Shown piece by piece: positions 17,276 to 26,622 of a stretch of 57,300 nucleotides of DNA (within the stretch, counting starts at the first letter, position 1; each line of letters opens with the position of its first letter). This stretch comes from Planctomycetaceae bacterium (GTDB lineage Bacteria > Planctomycetota > Planctomycetia > Planctomycetales > Planctomycetaceae): assembly GCA_900299185.1 (NCBI GenBank), contig OMIV01000224.1, forward strand, positions 1 to 57,300, given 5' to 3'. A model generated the notes under the pieces. That model was not told where the DNA came from, ran no database searches, and worked only from the letters and a program-made list of their open reading frames with translations. The position numbers were made by a program, and so were the translations under genes.

Positions 17276-18499
17276 TTACTTCTTGGGAGCACTGGCTGCG
17301 CTTGGCTTGGGCTGAGAGATCGGGTTGGCTGGACCGCGAGTTGATCCTGCCGTAGAACCTGTCGGTGAGAACGGACCGGTCTTGCCAGTCGCTTCCGACG
17401 TAGGTCGTTCGCCCGCCGCCGTCTTGACTGCTGATCGTTCGCCGTCAGCTGGCTTCGTTCCAGAAACTTGACGCACGTCGCCACTTGTGGTGTTGGTCCA
17501 ATAGTTGTCGATGCGAGCACCCTTTTTCAGGTTCTCAAACAACTTGGCTACTGACTCTTGGACTTTTTCTTCCACAAGGTCTTTGTAGAGCACGTCGCGA
17601 ACTTCGTTGACGTCTTTGACCTTTTGCTCGGTGAACCCCTCGCTTCGCAAGATGACGTAGCGATTCAAGCCGATGTGGATGATGCCCGAGATCTCGCCTT
17701 CCTTCAGTCGGAACGCAGCTTCCTCGATGTCAGGGTTGCCAGAGTAACGAGCGATTGGAGGCACACTGCCTTCCATGGCTCGGCTGGTTGGATCGACTGA
17801 GTACTCGCGAGCGAGGCGTGGGAAGTCATCTGGTTTCAGCTCAGCCTTATGGAAGACTTCGTTCGCTCGACGCATGCTGTCCAACATAATCATGCGGCAC
17901 TTTACGCGAGCGCCGTAATGCCGAACGAAGGCTTTCTGCATGTCCTTTTCGGTGATCTCAGCCTTTTCTCCCGCCAACTTCTTGAGTGCGAGCATCGGCC
18001 AAATCACGTCGCGCTTGTATTGCTCCGGCGAGATGTTGCGTTCGGTCCGCAGCATCTCGACCCAAGACTCAGTCGGAATGCCGAACTGCTTCGCGATGCG
18101 AACAATTTCTTGTTCGACTTCGGACTCGGTGATCTGCACGCCTTGCTGTTCGCAAGCCAATTGAATGACGGCTCGATTCACCACGCTTTCGATGACGTCG
18201 TTGCCAACGCGCATGGCGCATTCGCGAAACACTTCATCGAGCGGAATGGAAATGCTGCGACCATTGATCGTCACTTTCGCAGCAGCTTCTCGTTTGGGTT
18301 GAGCAGTTGCAGTGCCTGCGGCTGCCGTCTGTTTGACCGCGGTCTTGCCTGGATCTTCGGCAGCAGTGCCCGTTTGAGCTTTCCACCATTGAAGGCCCGC
18401 GCCGCCGGCGACTAACGCCGCGACCGTGCCGCCAACAATGAGTAGTTTTTTCGACTTCGTCGAAGCGGGTCCCGCTTCGGTTTGCATACTGTCATTCAT
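17276..18499 (-). CDS. Membrane-anchored parvulin-type peptidyl-prolyl isomerase
   Basis: Periplasmic or surface folding factor of the SurA/PrsA type, 407 residues. An N-terminal membrane anchor (LLIVGGTVAALVAGGAGL, about 19-36) is followed by an Ala/Thr-rich spacer and a SurA-N-like helical region (about 90-190, with NRAVIQLACEQQGV). Next is a PpiC rotamase domain at about 195-305 (FPRLAREYSVDPTSRAMEGSV, AFRLKEGEISGII) and a low-complexity Ser/Thr/Ala/Pro tail ending in KK. A GAAGGGA ribosome site lies eight bases before the ATG. Its position next to a secreted sulfatase suggests, but does not prove, help with export. It has its own strong terminator. Confidence 0.9.
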   Translation of the reverse strand: MNDSMQTEAGPASTKSKKLLIVGGTVAALVAGGAGLQWWKAQTGTAAEDPGKTAVKQTAAAGTATAQPKREAAAKVTINGRSISIPLDEVFRECAMRVGNDVIESVVNRAVIQLACEQQGVQITESEVEQEIVRIAKQFGIPTESWVEMLRTERNISPEQYKRDVIWPMLALKKLAGEKAEITEKDMQKAFVRHYGARVKCRMIMLDSMRRANEVFHKAELKPDDFPRLAREYSVDPTSRAMEGSVPPIARYSGNPDIEEAAFRLKEGEISGIIHIGLNRYVILRSEGFTEQKVKDVNEVRDVLYKDLVEEKVQESVAKLFENLKKGARIDNYWTNTTSGDVRQVSGTKPADGERSAVKTAAGERPTSEATGKTGPFSPTGSTAGSTRGPANPISQPKPSAASAPKK

Positions 18500-18713
18500 C
18501 GCATGATTCCCTTCATACGTCGGCAGTCAAAATCGCCGAGTGCCCTCCCCTCGGACTCCTCTGGCAGTGGGGTGGCGTTATAGGTCGGTCAAAAGAAATG
18601 GGTCAACGGCGGTTTCAACGGGGCATCTTGAGCCAAATAATCGAGATCCTGCCGAACATCCGATCGAGCACAAAGAGTCCGTGAAGTGCGAGTGATGGCT
18701 GGCAAACTCATTC
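18500..18713. other. Intergenic gap between parvulin and deacylase genes
   Basis: No recognisable gene, hairpin or RNA. The promoter of the parvulin gene should lie in the left part; no clear consensus was seen. Confidence 0.3.
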
Positions 18714-19634
18714 TCATGAGAGGCCGAGGTGGTCGAGTTCTTGAGCGTAGGCCAGGGGCAAGATGCCACCGGTACTTTCTCCGGCTTTCACTCCGGGAAC
18801 GGCTCGTTGAAAGAGCATGAGACCTCGTTCGCCCGCAGGCACTGAGGCTAGCAATGTTCCACAGGCATCCGTGATCTGCCCGATCGGTTGACCTTGCTCG
18901 CAGAGTTCTCCGAGTGAGACCAGTGGTTCAAAGAAGCCATCTACAGCGGCGGGATGTTGCATCTGCATGAAGCCACTTTGGTCGCGAGGATCTTCGACGA
19001 GCCATTGCACTTTGGGGACAGCTTGAGGTTGATCAATCAGTCCCAACTGGGTCGCGACATTCAGGCAACCTCGTTCGCAAGCATCAACGGCCGTCGGATG
19101 GAATGTGCCGCTGCCGCATGCTTCCACATAGATCGCGGGCACGTTGGCATCGCGCGCGACGGACAACGTTCTGCCGTTTAGAAACGGGTAGGTGCCCCAC
19201 ACGATTGGCATTCCAAACGCGACCGCCATTTCTCTCTGCCGTTGCAAGATGTCTGCTTGCGGATGCAGGACGTATCCCGACAGAGGTTGCATGCGAAAGA
19301 GCCGACCGCCCGTATGCAGATCGATTAAGAAGTCGGCTTGCTGGATAAGTGGTGTAAGTTCTGCTGCAACTTGCTCGGTGATCGAACCATCCGCGCGACC
19401 CGGCATGGTGCGGGCGAGGTCTCGATCATCGTCGGCAGTTCGCTGTCCTCTGAGGAAAGCCGCTGTATTCACGATGGGAATGAGCGTCACACGACCGCGC
19501 ACGGCGATCGTTTCGAACCTCTTCACTAAGCGACGTATGGCGAACATGGGCTCGTACTCGTCGCCATGCACGCCAGCGATGATCAGCAGGTGAGGTCCAT
19601 GTCCGGAGCCAAAGGTACGAGATTGAAAGAGCAT
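18714..19634 (-). CDS. Succinylglutamate desuccinylase / aspartoacylase family deacylase
   Basis: M14-like zinc hydrolase of 306 residues. The zinc ligands are visible in IIAGVHGDEYEP (His-x-x-Glu) and FLIDLHTGG (His), with NTAAFLRGQRTADD giving the Asn-Arg substrate-carboxylate motif. The C-terminal beta-domain contains LGELCEQGQPIGQI, the lipoyl-like motif common in this subfamily. The start at 19634 has an AAGGAG ribosome site seven bases upstream; a longer frame to 19721 is unlikely. Members remove acyl groups from amino acids or similar amides; the exact substrate is unknown and the neighbours (parvulin, LmbE-type deacetylase) do not define a pathway. Confidence 0.85.
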   Translation of the reverse strand: MLFQSRTFGSGHGPHLLIIAGVHGDEYEPMFAIRRLVKRFETIAVRGRVTLIPIVNTAAFLRGQRTADDDRDLARTMPGRADGSITEQVAAELTPLIQQADFLIDLHTGGRLFRMQPLSGYVLHPQADILQRQREMAVAFGMPIVWGTYPFLNGRTLSVARDANVPAIYVEACGSGTFHPTAVDACERGCLNVATQLGLIDQPQAVPKVQWLVEDPRDQSGFMQMQHPAAVDGFFEPLVSLGELCEQGQPIGQITDACGTLLASVPAGERGLMLFQRAVPGVKAGESTGGILPLAYAQELDHLGLS

Positions 19635-19887
19635 GAGACGACTCCTTGCGATGTCGTTATTGATACATCGCCAATTGACATAGAATGGTTGTTCGCCGGG
19701 AAGAAACGGAAGGTCGATCAATTCTGGCGAACCGCTCGATGACTGAGTTCTGCTGCGACAACGTCAACAACCTCGTCGCCGAGTGGTAGTCGAAACGTGC
19801 TTGGCCATCTAACTTTGCCGAACTCAACGGTGGACTCATTCTTGAGCTTCGCCATGCGACATCACTTCCTCATGGTTGGAACGACCT

Positions 19888-20715
19888 ATGCCCGCGACTC
19901 CACTTCGAATTCTCATCATTGGTGCTCATCCCGACGACGCGGACATCATGGCTGGTGGCACGGCGGCTTTGTGGCGGCAGCATGGGCACGAAGTGAAGCT
20001 CGTCAGCGTTACCAATGGAGATGCGGGACATCATCTCAAACGTGGCGCGGAGTTGGCCGCGATTCGAAAGGCCGAAGCCGCCGCTGCCGGTCGAGTGATT
20101 GGCAGTGAGTACCAGGTGCTCGACTTTCATGACGGACAACTCGCCCCAACGTATGAAGCTCGTTGCGTGCTGATTCGGTTGATTCGGGACTTCAAGCCTG
20201 ATCTCGTTTTGACGCATCGCCCCAACGACTATCACCCCGACCATCGATACACGTCGCAGTTGGTGTGTGATGCAGCTTACATGGTCACTGTGCCCGCCGT
20301 TGCTCCCGAGTCTGCGATCTTGCGCGACAACCCGGCGATCGCGTATGTCGCGGACACATTTCAGCGACCGTACCCATTCTCGCCGAGAGTCGTTGTCGAC
20401 ATTGAACCGACCGTGGAACGAGTCGTGGACATGCTGCATTGCCACAAGTCTCAGTTCTACGAGTGGCTGGCCTTCAATCATCGATATGAGGACCAGTTGC
20501 CAGCCGAAGATGCCGCCCGTCGCGAGTGGTTAGGGCAGTGGTATCGCGAGCGGATCGAATGGATCGCAAAGAAGCATCACGACCTTGCCGTGGCCTCATA
20601 CGGGGCCGAGCACGCGGCACACTGCCGTTGGATGGAAGCCTTCGAACCGTGCGAATACGGAGCTGATTGGAACGATGCGCTCGTGCGAAGGCTCTTTCCC
20701 TTCGCGTTTGCGTAG
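19888..20715 (+). CDS. LmbE-like N-deacetylase (PIG-L family)
   Basis: Zinc-dependent deacetylase of 275 residues, related to BshB (bacillithiol) and MshB/PIG-L enzymes that remove acetyl from N-acetylglucosamine conjugates. AHPDDADIM supplies the His-Asp-Asp zinc and base residues. VTNGDAGHH follows, then LVLTHRPNDYHPDHR contributes the later His pair (HPDH). The start ATG at 19888 follows a TTGGA site; six extra upstream residues are possible. It is divergent from the deacylase gene and convergent with the sulfatase at 20729. The family spans several pathways, so bacillithiol synthesis is only one option. Confidence 0.87.
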   Translation: MPATPLRILIIGAHPDDADIMAGGTAALWRQHGHEVKLVSVTNGDAGHHLKRGAELAAIRKAEAAAAGRVIGSEYQVLDFHDGQLAPTYEARCVLIRLIRDFKPDLVLTHRPNDYHPDHRYTSQLVCDAAYMVTVPAVAPESAILRDNPAIAYVADTFQRPYPFSPRVVVDIEPTVERVVDMLHCHKSQFYEWLAFNHRYEDQLPAEDAARREWLGQWYRERIEWIAKKHHDLAVASYGAEHAAHCRWMEAFEPCEYGADWNDALVRRLFPFAFA

Positions 20716-20728
20716 GGGCTTGGCCACG

Positions 20729-22129
20729 TCACTCGTTCGACTTCTTGTTGTTGGCCTTCTTGCCGGGCTTCTTCGGAGCGGGATCGCCGTCGTTGTCCTT
20801 CCCGCCTCCGCCCCACAACGGCTTAACGTTCGACGTGTTCCACTCGTCCCACTTCGCTTGCAGTTCCTTAACCTTCTCAGGCATCGCGGCGGCGAGATCT
20901 CGGTCTTCGTGAATGTCTTGCGCAAGGTTGTAGAGCTTGGCTGCCGTCGCCGGCTGAGCACGTCCAGTTTGAGTGTCGGCATTAGAGTCGTAACGAACGA
21001 GCTTGAAGTCGCCGGAGCGAACCGCCATTTGGTTGCCGAACCGCCAGAACAACGAGTCATGGGGCGCTCCCGATTTTTCTCCTGTCAGATACGGCAGCAA
21101 GTTGATGCCATCGAGCTTTTCGTTCGGCTTGGTTGAGACTTCGGCAGCAGCCAACGCGGTGGCATTAACGTCGAGCTGAATGACTGGCTGCTCAAAGACG
21201 GCAGGCTTCAACTTAGCTGGCCATGACAGAACGAAGGGCACTCGCACGCCGCCTTCCAAGGTCGTGCGCTTGCTGCCTCGGAGTGGTTCATTCCGAGAAC
21301 CATTCACGGTCACGCCCACCATCGTCGGTCCGCCATTGTCGCTGATGAAAACAACGAGCGTGTTGTCTGCGAGCCCTGTCTCTTTCAGCTTGGCTCGGAC
21401 TTTGCCAATCGCTTCGTCCATCGCCAGCATCATCGCGGCATAGGTTCGACGCTGCTTATCCGCGATACTGGAGAACTTTGCGAGTCGATCATTCGTCGCG
21501 TCCATTGGCGTGTGAACGGCATTGAAGGCGAGATACAGCATCCAGTTTTCGGACTTGTGCCGTTCAATGAACGAGACGGCTTCGCGTCCGAAGGCATCTG
21601 TCGTGTAGTCGAGCTCCTTCACGGGCTCTGTTCCGCGGAGAATGCCGTTGTGTTCGAAGTAACTATGGGCACCGCCGAGGAAACCAAAGAACTCTTCGAA
21701 GCCTCGACGTTGCGGCTGCATCTGCGGCTGATTGCCCAAGTGCCACTTGCCGACCAGGCCTGTCTTATAACCGGCAGCTTTGAGGCGATCGGCAATCGTG
21801 GTCTCGCTGACGGGTAAGCCAGCGTCTCCATTGGGATTGAACTCATGACCGAAGCGAGTTTGATAGCGTCCTGTCAACAAGCCAGCTCGAGTTGGTGAGC
21901 AATAAGGACCGCTGACATAGCCGTTGGTGAAACGCACGCCAGACTTAGCGAGTTCGTCGATGTGCGGTGTGGGGATGTCTTGGCAGCCGTGAAACCCAAC
22001 ATCGGCATAGCCCAGATCATCTGCCACGATTAGCAGGATGTTGGGTTTCTTCGATGGAGTATCAGCAGCGCGAAGTAATGCCACGGGAATCAGCAGTACC
22101 GCGATGAAGAGTCCGAGTCGCAGAATCAT
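20729..22129 (-). CDS. Secreted sulfatase (formylglycine type), second paralogue
   Basis: 466-residue arylsulfatase-family enzyme. It has a signal peptide (residues 1-22, cleaved near LLRAAD), metal-binding IVADDLGYADVGF, formylglycine signature CSPTR in GPYCSPTRAGLLTGRY, and GKWHLGN, FNAVHTPMD and FISDNGGPT. The C-terminal tail is Lys/Pro-rich with an Asp-rich turn (GGGGKDNDGDPAPKK). It shares domain order with the sulfatase at 15628 but is not a recent duplicate, since spacing and substrate-pocket segments differ. AAGGT precedes the ATG. It ends 13 bases from the deacetylase stop, so the two genes converge closely. Confidence 0.93.
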   Translation of the reverse strand: MILRLGLFIAVLLIPVALLRAADTPSKKPNILLIVADDLGYADVGFHGCQDIPTPHIDELAKSGVRFTNGYVSGPYCSPTRAGLLTGRYQTRFGHEFNPNGDAGLPVSETTIADRLKAAGYKTGLVGKWHLGNQPQMQPQRRGFEEFFGFLGGAHSYFEHNGILRGTEPVKELDYTTDAFGREAVSFIERHKSENWMLYLAFNAVHTPMDATNDRLAKFSSIADKQRRTYAAMMLAMDEAIGKVRAKLKETGLADNTLVVFISDNGGPTMVGVTVNGSRNEPLRGSKRTTLEGGVRVPFVLSWPAKLKPAVFEQPVIQLDVNATALAAAEVSTKPNEKLDGINLLPYLTGEKSGAPHDSLFWRFGNQMAVRSGDFKLVRYDSNADTQTGRAQPATAAKLYNLAQDIHEDRDLAAAMPEKVKELQAKWDEWNTSNVKPLWGGGGKDNDGDPAPKKPGKKANNKKSNE

Positions 22130-22324
22130 GGACTGACCTTTGTTTGGGAGAGCGTGGTCGATAGCCCGACTGGTAGTCCCGTTCGGTGGCGGGAGTACGA
22201 TGCGAGTCGTCTAATTCGCCTCAGTCTGCCGCAGCCACTGTCTGACTGCCACTGTGTTGGTTTGACTGTTGCAACCAGTTGTTGAGTAAGAATTCTTGCC
22301 ACGTCGTCTGCTGCTTGAGCAACC

Positions 22325-23044
22325 ATGTCACTTCGAGAAGTCATTGCCCGCAATCTGAGCGACATCCAATTGCGGATGGCGAATGCAGCTCGTCGCGTTG
22401 GGCGCGAGCCGAGTGCAGTGCGTCTCGTAGCGGTGACGAAATACGCGCAGCTTGAGTGGGTGCGAGAGCTCGTCAATTTGGGGCAAAAAGATCTGGGCGA
22501 AAGCCGACCGCAGCAGCTTGCCGAACGATCTCGTGAATTCGGGCCCAATGTTCGTTGGCATCTGATTGGCCACTTGCAGCGCAATAAGGTGGAGATCATT
22601 TTGCCTCGGGCGACCTTGATTCATTCAGTCGATAGTTGGCGATTGCTCGATGCTCTGCAGAAGGAAGCTGTGAAGTTGCAGGCCCGAGCACGTGCGCTGA
22701 TCGAGATCAATGTCTCGGGGGAAGCTTCTAAAGATGGCTTTCAGATCGATGAGCTGCGCAAGAACTCGCGAAAGCTTCTGGAGTACTCGCACATTGAAAT
22801 TGCCGGACTGATGACGATGGCTCCGCAATCCGATGATCCTGACGATGCTCGCCCAGTGTTTCGCGCACTGCATGACTTCCGTAATGAGCTCACGACGCTG
22901 ACTGATGGGGGGCTCAACATTCCTCATCTTTCAATGGGCATGAGCGGCGACTTTGAGGTGGCCATTGAAGAAGGCTCGACGCTAGTTCGAATTGGATCCA
23001 GCTTGTTTGCAGGTTGCGAAGAGGCCGAGATTGTCCGGCCATGA
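22325..23044 (+). CDS. yggS: PLP-binding protein of the YggS/PLPHP family
   Basis: Pyridoxal-phosphate homeostasis protein, 239 residues, the normal length. The PLP lysine lies in LVAVTKYA; further motifs are GESRPQQL, WHLIGHLQRNK, LIEINVSGE, GLMTMAP and LSMGMSGDFEVAIEEGSTLVRIGSSLF (read in parts), the last being the phosphate-binding end. It acts in the cytoplasm to buffer PLP rather than as a classical enzyme. Its ribosome site is weak. It is divergent from the sulfatase and followed by a separate promoter for the small basic peptide gene. Confidence 0.95.
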   Translation: MSLREVIARNLSDIQLRMANAARRVGREPSAVRLVAVTKYAQLEWVRELVNLGQKDLGESRPQQLAERSREFGPNVRWHLIGHLQRNKVEIILPRATLIHSVDSWRLLDALQKEAVKLQARARALIEINVSGEASKDGFQIDELRKNSRKLLEYSHIEIAGLMTMAPQSDDPDDARPVFRALHDFRNELTTLTDGGLNIPHLSMGMSGDFEVAIEEGSTLVRIGSSLFAGCEEAEIVRP

Positions 23045-23095
23045 CAGCCTGATTGTGACATCGACGGCGGCGATCATCCGCCTGTCTGGAATTGA

Positions 23096-23124
23096 TTGCA
23101 GCGGTGTGGGGCGATTGATAGAAT
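23096..23124 (+). promoter_or_regulatory. Predicted sigma-70-type promoter for the small basic peptide gene
   Basis: A -35-like TTGCAG at 23096-23101 and a -10-like TAGAAT at 23119-23124 are separated by 17 bases. They match the consensus at 4 of 6 and 5 of 6 positions. The ATG lies 88 bases downstream. This is predicted from sequence only. Confidence 0.5.
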
Positions 23125-23211
23125 CCCGCCCCTTCGCCGACCGTGGGGCGGCGCAATCTCATTAGTTTTTTCGCTCATAAGCCAGCCCAAGAGGCAGGAG
23201 TTCGATCCGAG

Positions 23212-23298
23212 ATGGGAACGAAGCAAACCGGAAAAGGTCGACGGAAGATTGGCAGTAAGAAACGACGGAATCGCGCGAAGATCCGTCATCGTAAGTAG
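23212..23298 (+). CDS. Tiny highly basic peptide (28 residues)
   Basis: An ATG with GGCAGGAG about 12 bases upstream opens a 28-codon frame with 15 Lys/Arg residues, one His and no acidic residue; it begins MGTKQTGKGRRK and ends IRHRK. The composition is that of ribosome-associated or RNA-binding peptides such as bTHX or the COX24/mS38-like small proteins, but I cannot assign it to either. Support for a real gene comes from a candidate promoter at 23096 and a strong terminator at 23429, which bracket it as its own transcription unit of roughly 330 bases. The alternative is that the transcript is a non-coding RNA and the frame is chance. Confidence 0.6.
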   Translation: MGTKQTGKGRRKIGSKKRRNRAKIRHRK

Positions 23299-23428
23299 TC
23301 GCCTGACTGGCTGATTGCTCTCCTTACCCGGCATCCCTCATTAAGAGGTTGGTCCCGTCGCAGCTTGCTCTATCGTCAGGTTGTTGAACGGTGATTGTGC
23401 GGCTGAGGCCAATTCGACAAAGGGCATT

Positions 23429-23464
23429 GAAGGCTGATTTCACTCGAAATCAGCCTTCTTTCGT
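23429..23464 (+). terminator. Intrinsic terminator after the small basic peptide gene
   Basis: A perfect 12-bp stem (23429-23440 with 23447-23458) and the loop CACTCG are followed by TTTCGTTTC. It closes the transcription unit that begins near 23130. The minus-strand gamma-glutamyltransferase gene ends 62 bases beyond it. Confidence 0.85.
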
Positions 23465-23525
23465 TTCTGGTGGAGTGGGCCAAGCAGTCGCGGTCGTTAT
23501 GTCGGCGAATGCATAAGGCTGGGGC

Positions 23526-25289
23526 TTAATAGCCGATTGCGGCTCCGTCTTTTCGCGGTTCAGTAGCTCCGTGAAGGACGCTGTTCTGCCAGTCGATCAA
23601 GATGCCTTGATAGCCGCCGAACGCACCTGGCGAACGAACTACGGAATGGCCTTTGGCCTTCAACGCAGTAACAACATCGTTGCTGATTCCAGCTTCCAGA
23701 CCGAGGCTGCCTCCGTCCGAATCCATCGGGAGGCCTGTCGGTGTTTGAGACCCAAAGTGGCAGAAACGAGCTGCATCACCGGCCGCTTGGACGTTCATCC
23801 CAAAATCAATCAGGTTGAGCAGAATCTGCACGTGCCCCTGCGGCTGCATGTCGCCACCCATGACCCCGAAGCAAAACCACGGTTTGCCATCCTTGGTTAC
23901 GAAGGCTGGAATGATGGTGTGAAATGGACGCTTGCCAGGTTCGAGGCGATTGAGATGCTCGTCGTCTAGAGAGAAAAGTTGACCGCGATTTTGTAGAGCG
24001 AATCCAACTTCGCCTGGAACCACTTGAGAGCCGAAGCCGTAATACAAACTCTGGATCAACGAGCAGCAGTTGCGGTCCTTATCGACGACGGTCAAATAGA
24101 TCGTGTCGCCGTGAGCAAGCTTAGGATCTCCGGCGGGCACATAAGTCGCGGCTCGATCGAGTCGGATTCTTTGCCTCTGTAATTGAGCGTACTTTTTTGA
24201 GATCAACTCGACGACCGGCAGTTTGTTGAATGCGGGGTCGGCATAGAACTTAGCTCGGTCAGCGAACGCAAGTTTCTTGGCCTCCACAAGCAGGTGCAGC
24301 AAATCTGCTGAGTTGTGACCTAGTTCCTTGACGTTGAACTGCTCGATGACATTCAACATTTCGAGGACGGCGATTCCCTGGCCGTTCGGCGGGAGTTCCC
24401 AGACATCGTAACCTCGATAGTTCGTGGATACCGGCTCGATCCAATCCGATGTGTGACGATGGAAGTCTTCGATGGAAAAGTAGCCGCCGTTTTTCTCGCT
24501 GAAGGCGACAATCTGCTTAGCAATGCTTCCTCGATAAAACGCATCACGACCTTCTGTCGCGATGGCTCGATATGTCGTTGCCAATCGAGGATTGCGAAAG
24601 ATTTCTCCCTGCTTCGGAGCCTTCCCGTTCGGCAAGTAAGTTTGCACGGAGTCGGGCCATTCGCTCAAACGGGCTACTGATCCGCTCCAGTATCCAGAGA
24701 TGACTTCGGGCACTGGCACTCCGTCTTCGGCATAATGAATCGACGGCGCCAGGAGCTTTTCGAAGGGCTGAGTTCCAAAGCACTTTCGCAGTTCGTTCCA
24801 TCCGTCAACGCAACCGGGCGTTGACCATGACAGTGGTCCGTAGGTCGGAATCTGCGACAGGCCGCGCTGCTTGAATACGTCTCGGCTGAGTTTCAAAGGG
24901 CTGCGGCCGCTGGCGTTTAGACCATAGAGCTTTTGAGTTTTCGCATCCCAATAAATCGCAAATAGATCTCCGCCGATCCCACAGCTCATGGGTTCGACGA
25001 GTCCCATCATCGCGTTCGCCGCGATTGCTGCGTCAGCGGCATTTCCACCAGACTTCAGAACGTCGAGTCCGACTTGAGCCGCCAACGGATGGCTCGTTGC
25101 GACGATGCCATTCTTGGCAATGACAACCGATCGACTTTGAGTGGGTTGGCCGTTCGTTCGCTCGTATTCCGAGGCAAGTACGGGTTGCTCAATGAGAGGA
25201 ATCAGTGCGGTCAGCATACAAGCCTCGTAGATCAAGACGGGGATGGATAACACCGTTCGGCGTTGCTTGACTCTATTCCTTGTCACCAT
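23526..25289 (-). CDS. ggt: Gamma-glutamyltransferase
   Basis: Ntn-type hydrolase of 587 residues that cleaves or transfers gamma-glutamyl groups from glutathione-like peptides, predicted to be exported. The N-terminal hydrophobic segment is near residues 15-38, ending VLAS. The large-subunit part has VATSHPLAAQVG, LKSGGNAADAAIAA and MSCGIGGDLFA. The self-cleavage point is the Thr in HGDTIYLTVVD; most relatives read TTHxSVVD, so the following residues differ though the nucleophile is kept. The small subunit has NRGQLFSL, PGKRPFHTIIPA and the glycine-rich MGGDMQPQGHVQ. A possible GGGGA ribosome site precedes the ATG. The gene is divergent from rpmF. Confidence 0.93.
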   Translation of the reverse strand: MVTRNRVKQRRTVLSIPVLIYEACMLTALIPLIEQPVLASEYERTNGQPTQSRSVVIAKNGIVATSHPLAAQVGLDVLKSGGNAADAAIAANAMMGLVEPMSCGIGGDLFAIYWDAKTQKLYGLNASGRSPLKLSRDVFKQRGLSQIPTYGPLSWSTPGCVDGWNELRKCFGTQPFEKLLAPSIHYAEDGVPVPEVISGYWSGSVARLSEWPDSVQTYLPNGKAPKQGEIFRNPRLATTYRAIATEGRDAFYRGSIAKQIVAFSEKNGGYFSIEDFHRHTSDWIEPVSTNYRGYDVWELPPNGQGIAVLEMLNVIEQFNVKELGHNSADLLHLLVEAKKLAFADRAKFYADPAFNKLPVVELISKKYAQLQRQRIRLDRAATYVPAGDPKLAHGDTIYLTVVDKDRNCCSLIQSLYYGFGSQVVPGEVGFALQNRGQLFSLDDEHLNRLEPGKRPFHTIIPAFVTKDGKPWFCFGVMGGDMQPQGHVQILLNLIDFGMNVQAAGDAARFCHFGSQTPTGLPMDSDGGSLGLEAGISNDVVTALKAKGHSVVRSPGAFGGYQGILIDWQNSVLHGATEPRKDGAAIGY

Positions 25290-25383
25290 AACATCCCCGC
25301 CCTTTCAGCCAGATAAGTTGGTATGCCGATTTGGTTTGCCAGAATCGTGTTTTTTCCTGCCATTGTAGTTACGGTGAGGCAAG

Positions 25384-25563
25384 ATGGCCGTTCCAAAGAG
25401 ACGCAAATCTCGATCTAAAGTGCGTATGCGTCGCGCACACTGGAACCTGAAGCCCATTCAATTGGGTCGCTGCAACAACTGCGGTGCTCGGGTTCTGAGC
25501 CATGTTGTTTGCCCGATGTGTGGGTTTTACGCCGGCCGCCAAGTGATCGAAGTCAAAGACTAA
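25384..25563 (+). CDS. rpmF: 50S ribosomal protein L32
   Basis: 59-residue ribosomal protein bL32. It opens MAVPKRRKSRSKVRMRRAHW and carries a zinc ribbon as CNNC and CPMC. It is followed only three bases later by plsX, the common bacterial arrangement rpmF-plsX-fab that couples ribosome and membrane lipid production. Confidence 0.97.
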   Translation: MAVPKRRKSRSKVRMRRAHWNLKPIQLGRCNNCGARVLSHVVCPMCGFYAGRQVIEVKD

Positions 25564-25566
25564 CCC

Positions 25567-26577
25567 ATGCGAGTTGCGCTCGACGCGATGGGCGGTGACT
25601 TTGGTGCCGCCCCCAACATTGACGGTGCGATCTCTGCATTGCAGACGCTGAGCGACCTCCAGATTCAATTGGTTGGGGATCGACCGCAGCTCGAAGCGAT
25701 GTTGGAAGCCTCGGGCTTTTCCAGTGATCGACTTCAAATCGTCGGTTCCGACGGTTGGGTCGAGATGCATGAAAAGCCGGTTGATGCTCTACGCAAGAAG
25801 CCGAATTGCTCGATCGCAGTCTGCTGGAAGTTGATGGCAGAGAAGTCGGTCGATGCGGTCGTTAGTGCTGGACACACCGGCGCTGTCGTGGCTGCTGGCC
25901 TGCGGACGCGACTTTTCTTGAAGAACGTTAAGCGTCCAGGCATTGCTGTGGCCCTCCCAACACTGAAGGGTCGAGCTGTGCTGGTTGATGTGGGAGCCAA
26001 TCCGGCTGCTCGACCAGAACATCTCTACCAATACGGTGTGATGGGTGTGATCTATGCTCGTCGGATTTTGGGAATTGAGAATCCGCGAGTCGGTCTGATG
26101 AACATCGGCAGTGAGGAAGGTAAGGGCAACGACCTTTATCGAGAGACTCACACGTTGCTTGCTCAAAGCCGACTGAAGGATTGCTACATCGGCAACGTCG
26201 AAGGCCGAGACCTCTACGCTGGTGGTGTTGACGTCATCATCTGCGAAGGCTTTGTTGGCAACGTGATTCTCAAAGTCAGCGAAGGCATGGCTGACTTCCT
26301 TTTCAAGTCGGTCACTCCGGAAGTTGTTGGCCGATTGAGTTCCGAGCGAGGTTTGGCAAAGCAAGCCTTCGAAGATGTGGGACGGCGGTATCAATACAGC
26401 GAAGAGGGCGGTGCTCCTCTGCTGGGCATTGACGGTACTTGTATCATCTGTCACGGCTCAAGTGATTCGCGATCTATCAATAACGCACTGCGAGTCGCCT
26501 CGAAGTTCAAAGACTTAAGTATCAACGAGCACATCGTTGAAGAGTTGTCCGCAGAGATGTGTAACAACGCTGGATAG
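25567..26577 (+). CDS. plsX: Phosphate acyltransferase PlsX
   Basis: 336-residue peripheral-membrane enzyme that converts acyl-ACP to acyl-phosphate for phosphatidic acid synthesis. The hallmarks run in order: ALDAMGGDFGA at the N-terminus, VSAGHTGAVVAAG, VLVDVGANPAARPEHL, GLMNIGSEEGKGN, ICEGFVGNVILK and CIICHGSS near the end. It lies directly after rpmF and before fabD on the same strand. A hairpin with a T-rich tail between plsX and fabD may tune downstream expression. Confidence 0.97.
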   Translation: MRVALDAMGGDFGAAPNIDGAISALQTLSDLQIQLVGDRPQLEAMLEASGFSSDRLQIVGSDGWVEMHEKPVDALRKKPNCSIAVCWKLMAEKSVDAVVSAGHTGAVVAAGLRTRLFLKNVKRPGIAVALPTLKGRAVLVDVGANPAARPEHLYQYGVMGVIYARRILGIENPRVGLMNIGSEEGKGNDLYRETHTLLAQSRLKDCYIGNVEGRDLYAGGVDVIICEGFVGNVILKVSEGMADFLFKSVTPEVVGRLSSERGLAKQAFEDVGRRYQYSEEGGAPLLGIDGTCIICHGSSDSRSINNALRVASKFKDLSINEHIVEELSAEMCNNAG

Positions 26578-26622
26578 AAATCTTCGCAGGCGATCGACCC
26601 TCGCCTTTGCTTTATCACATCG

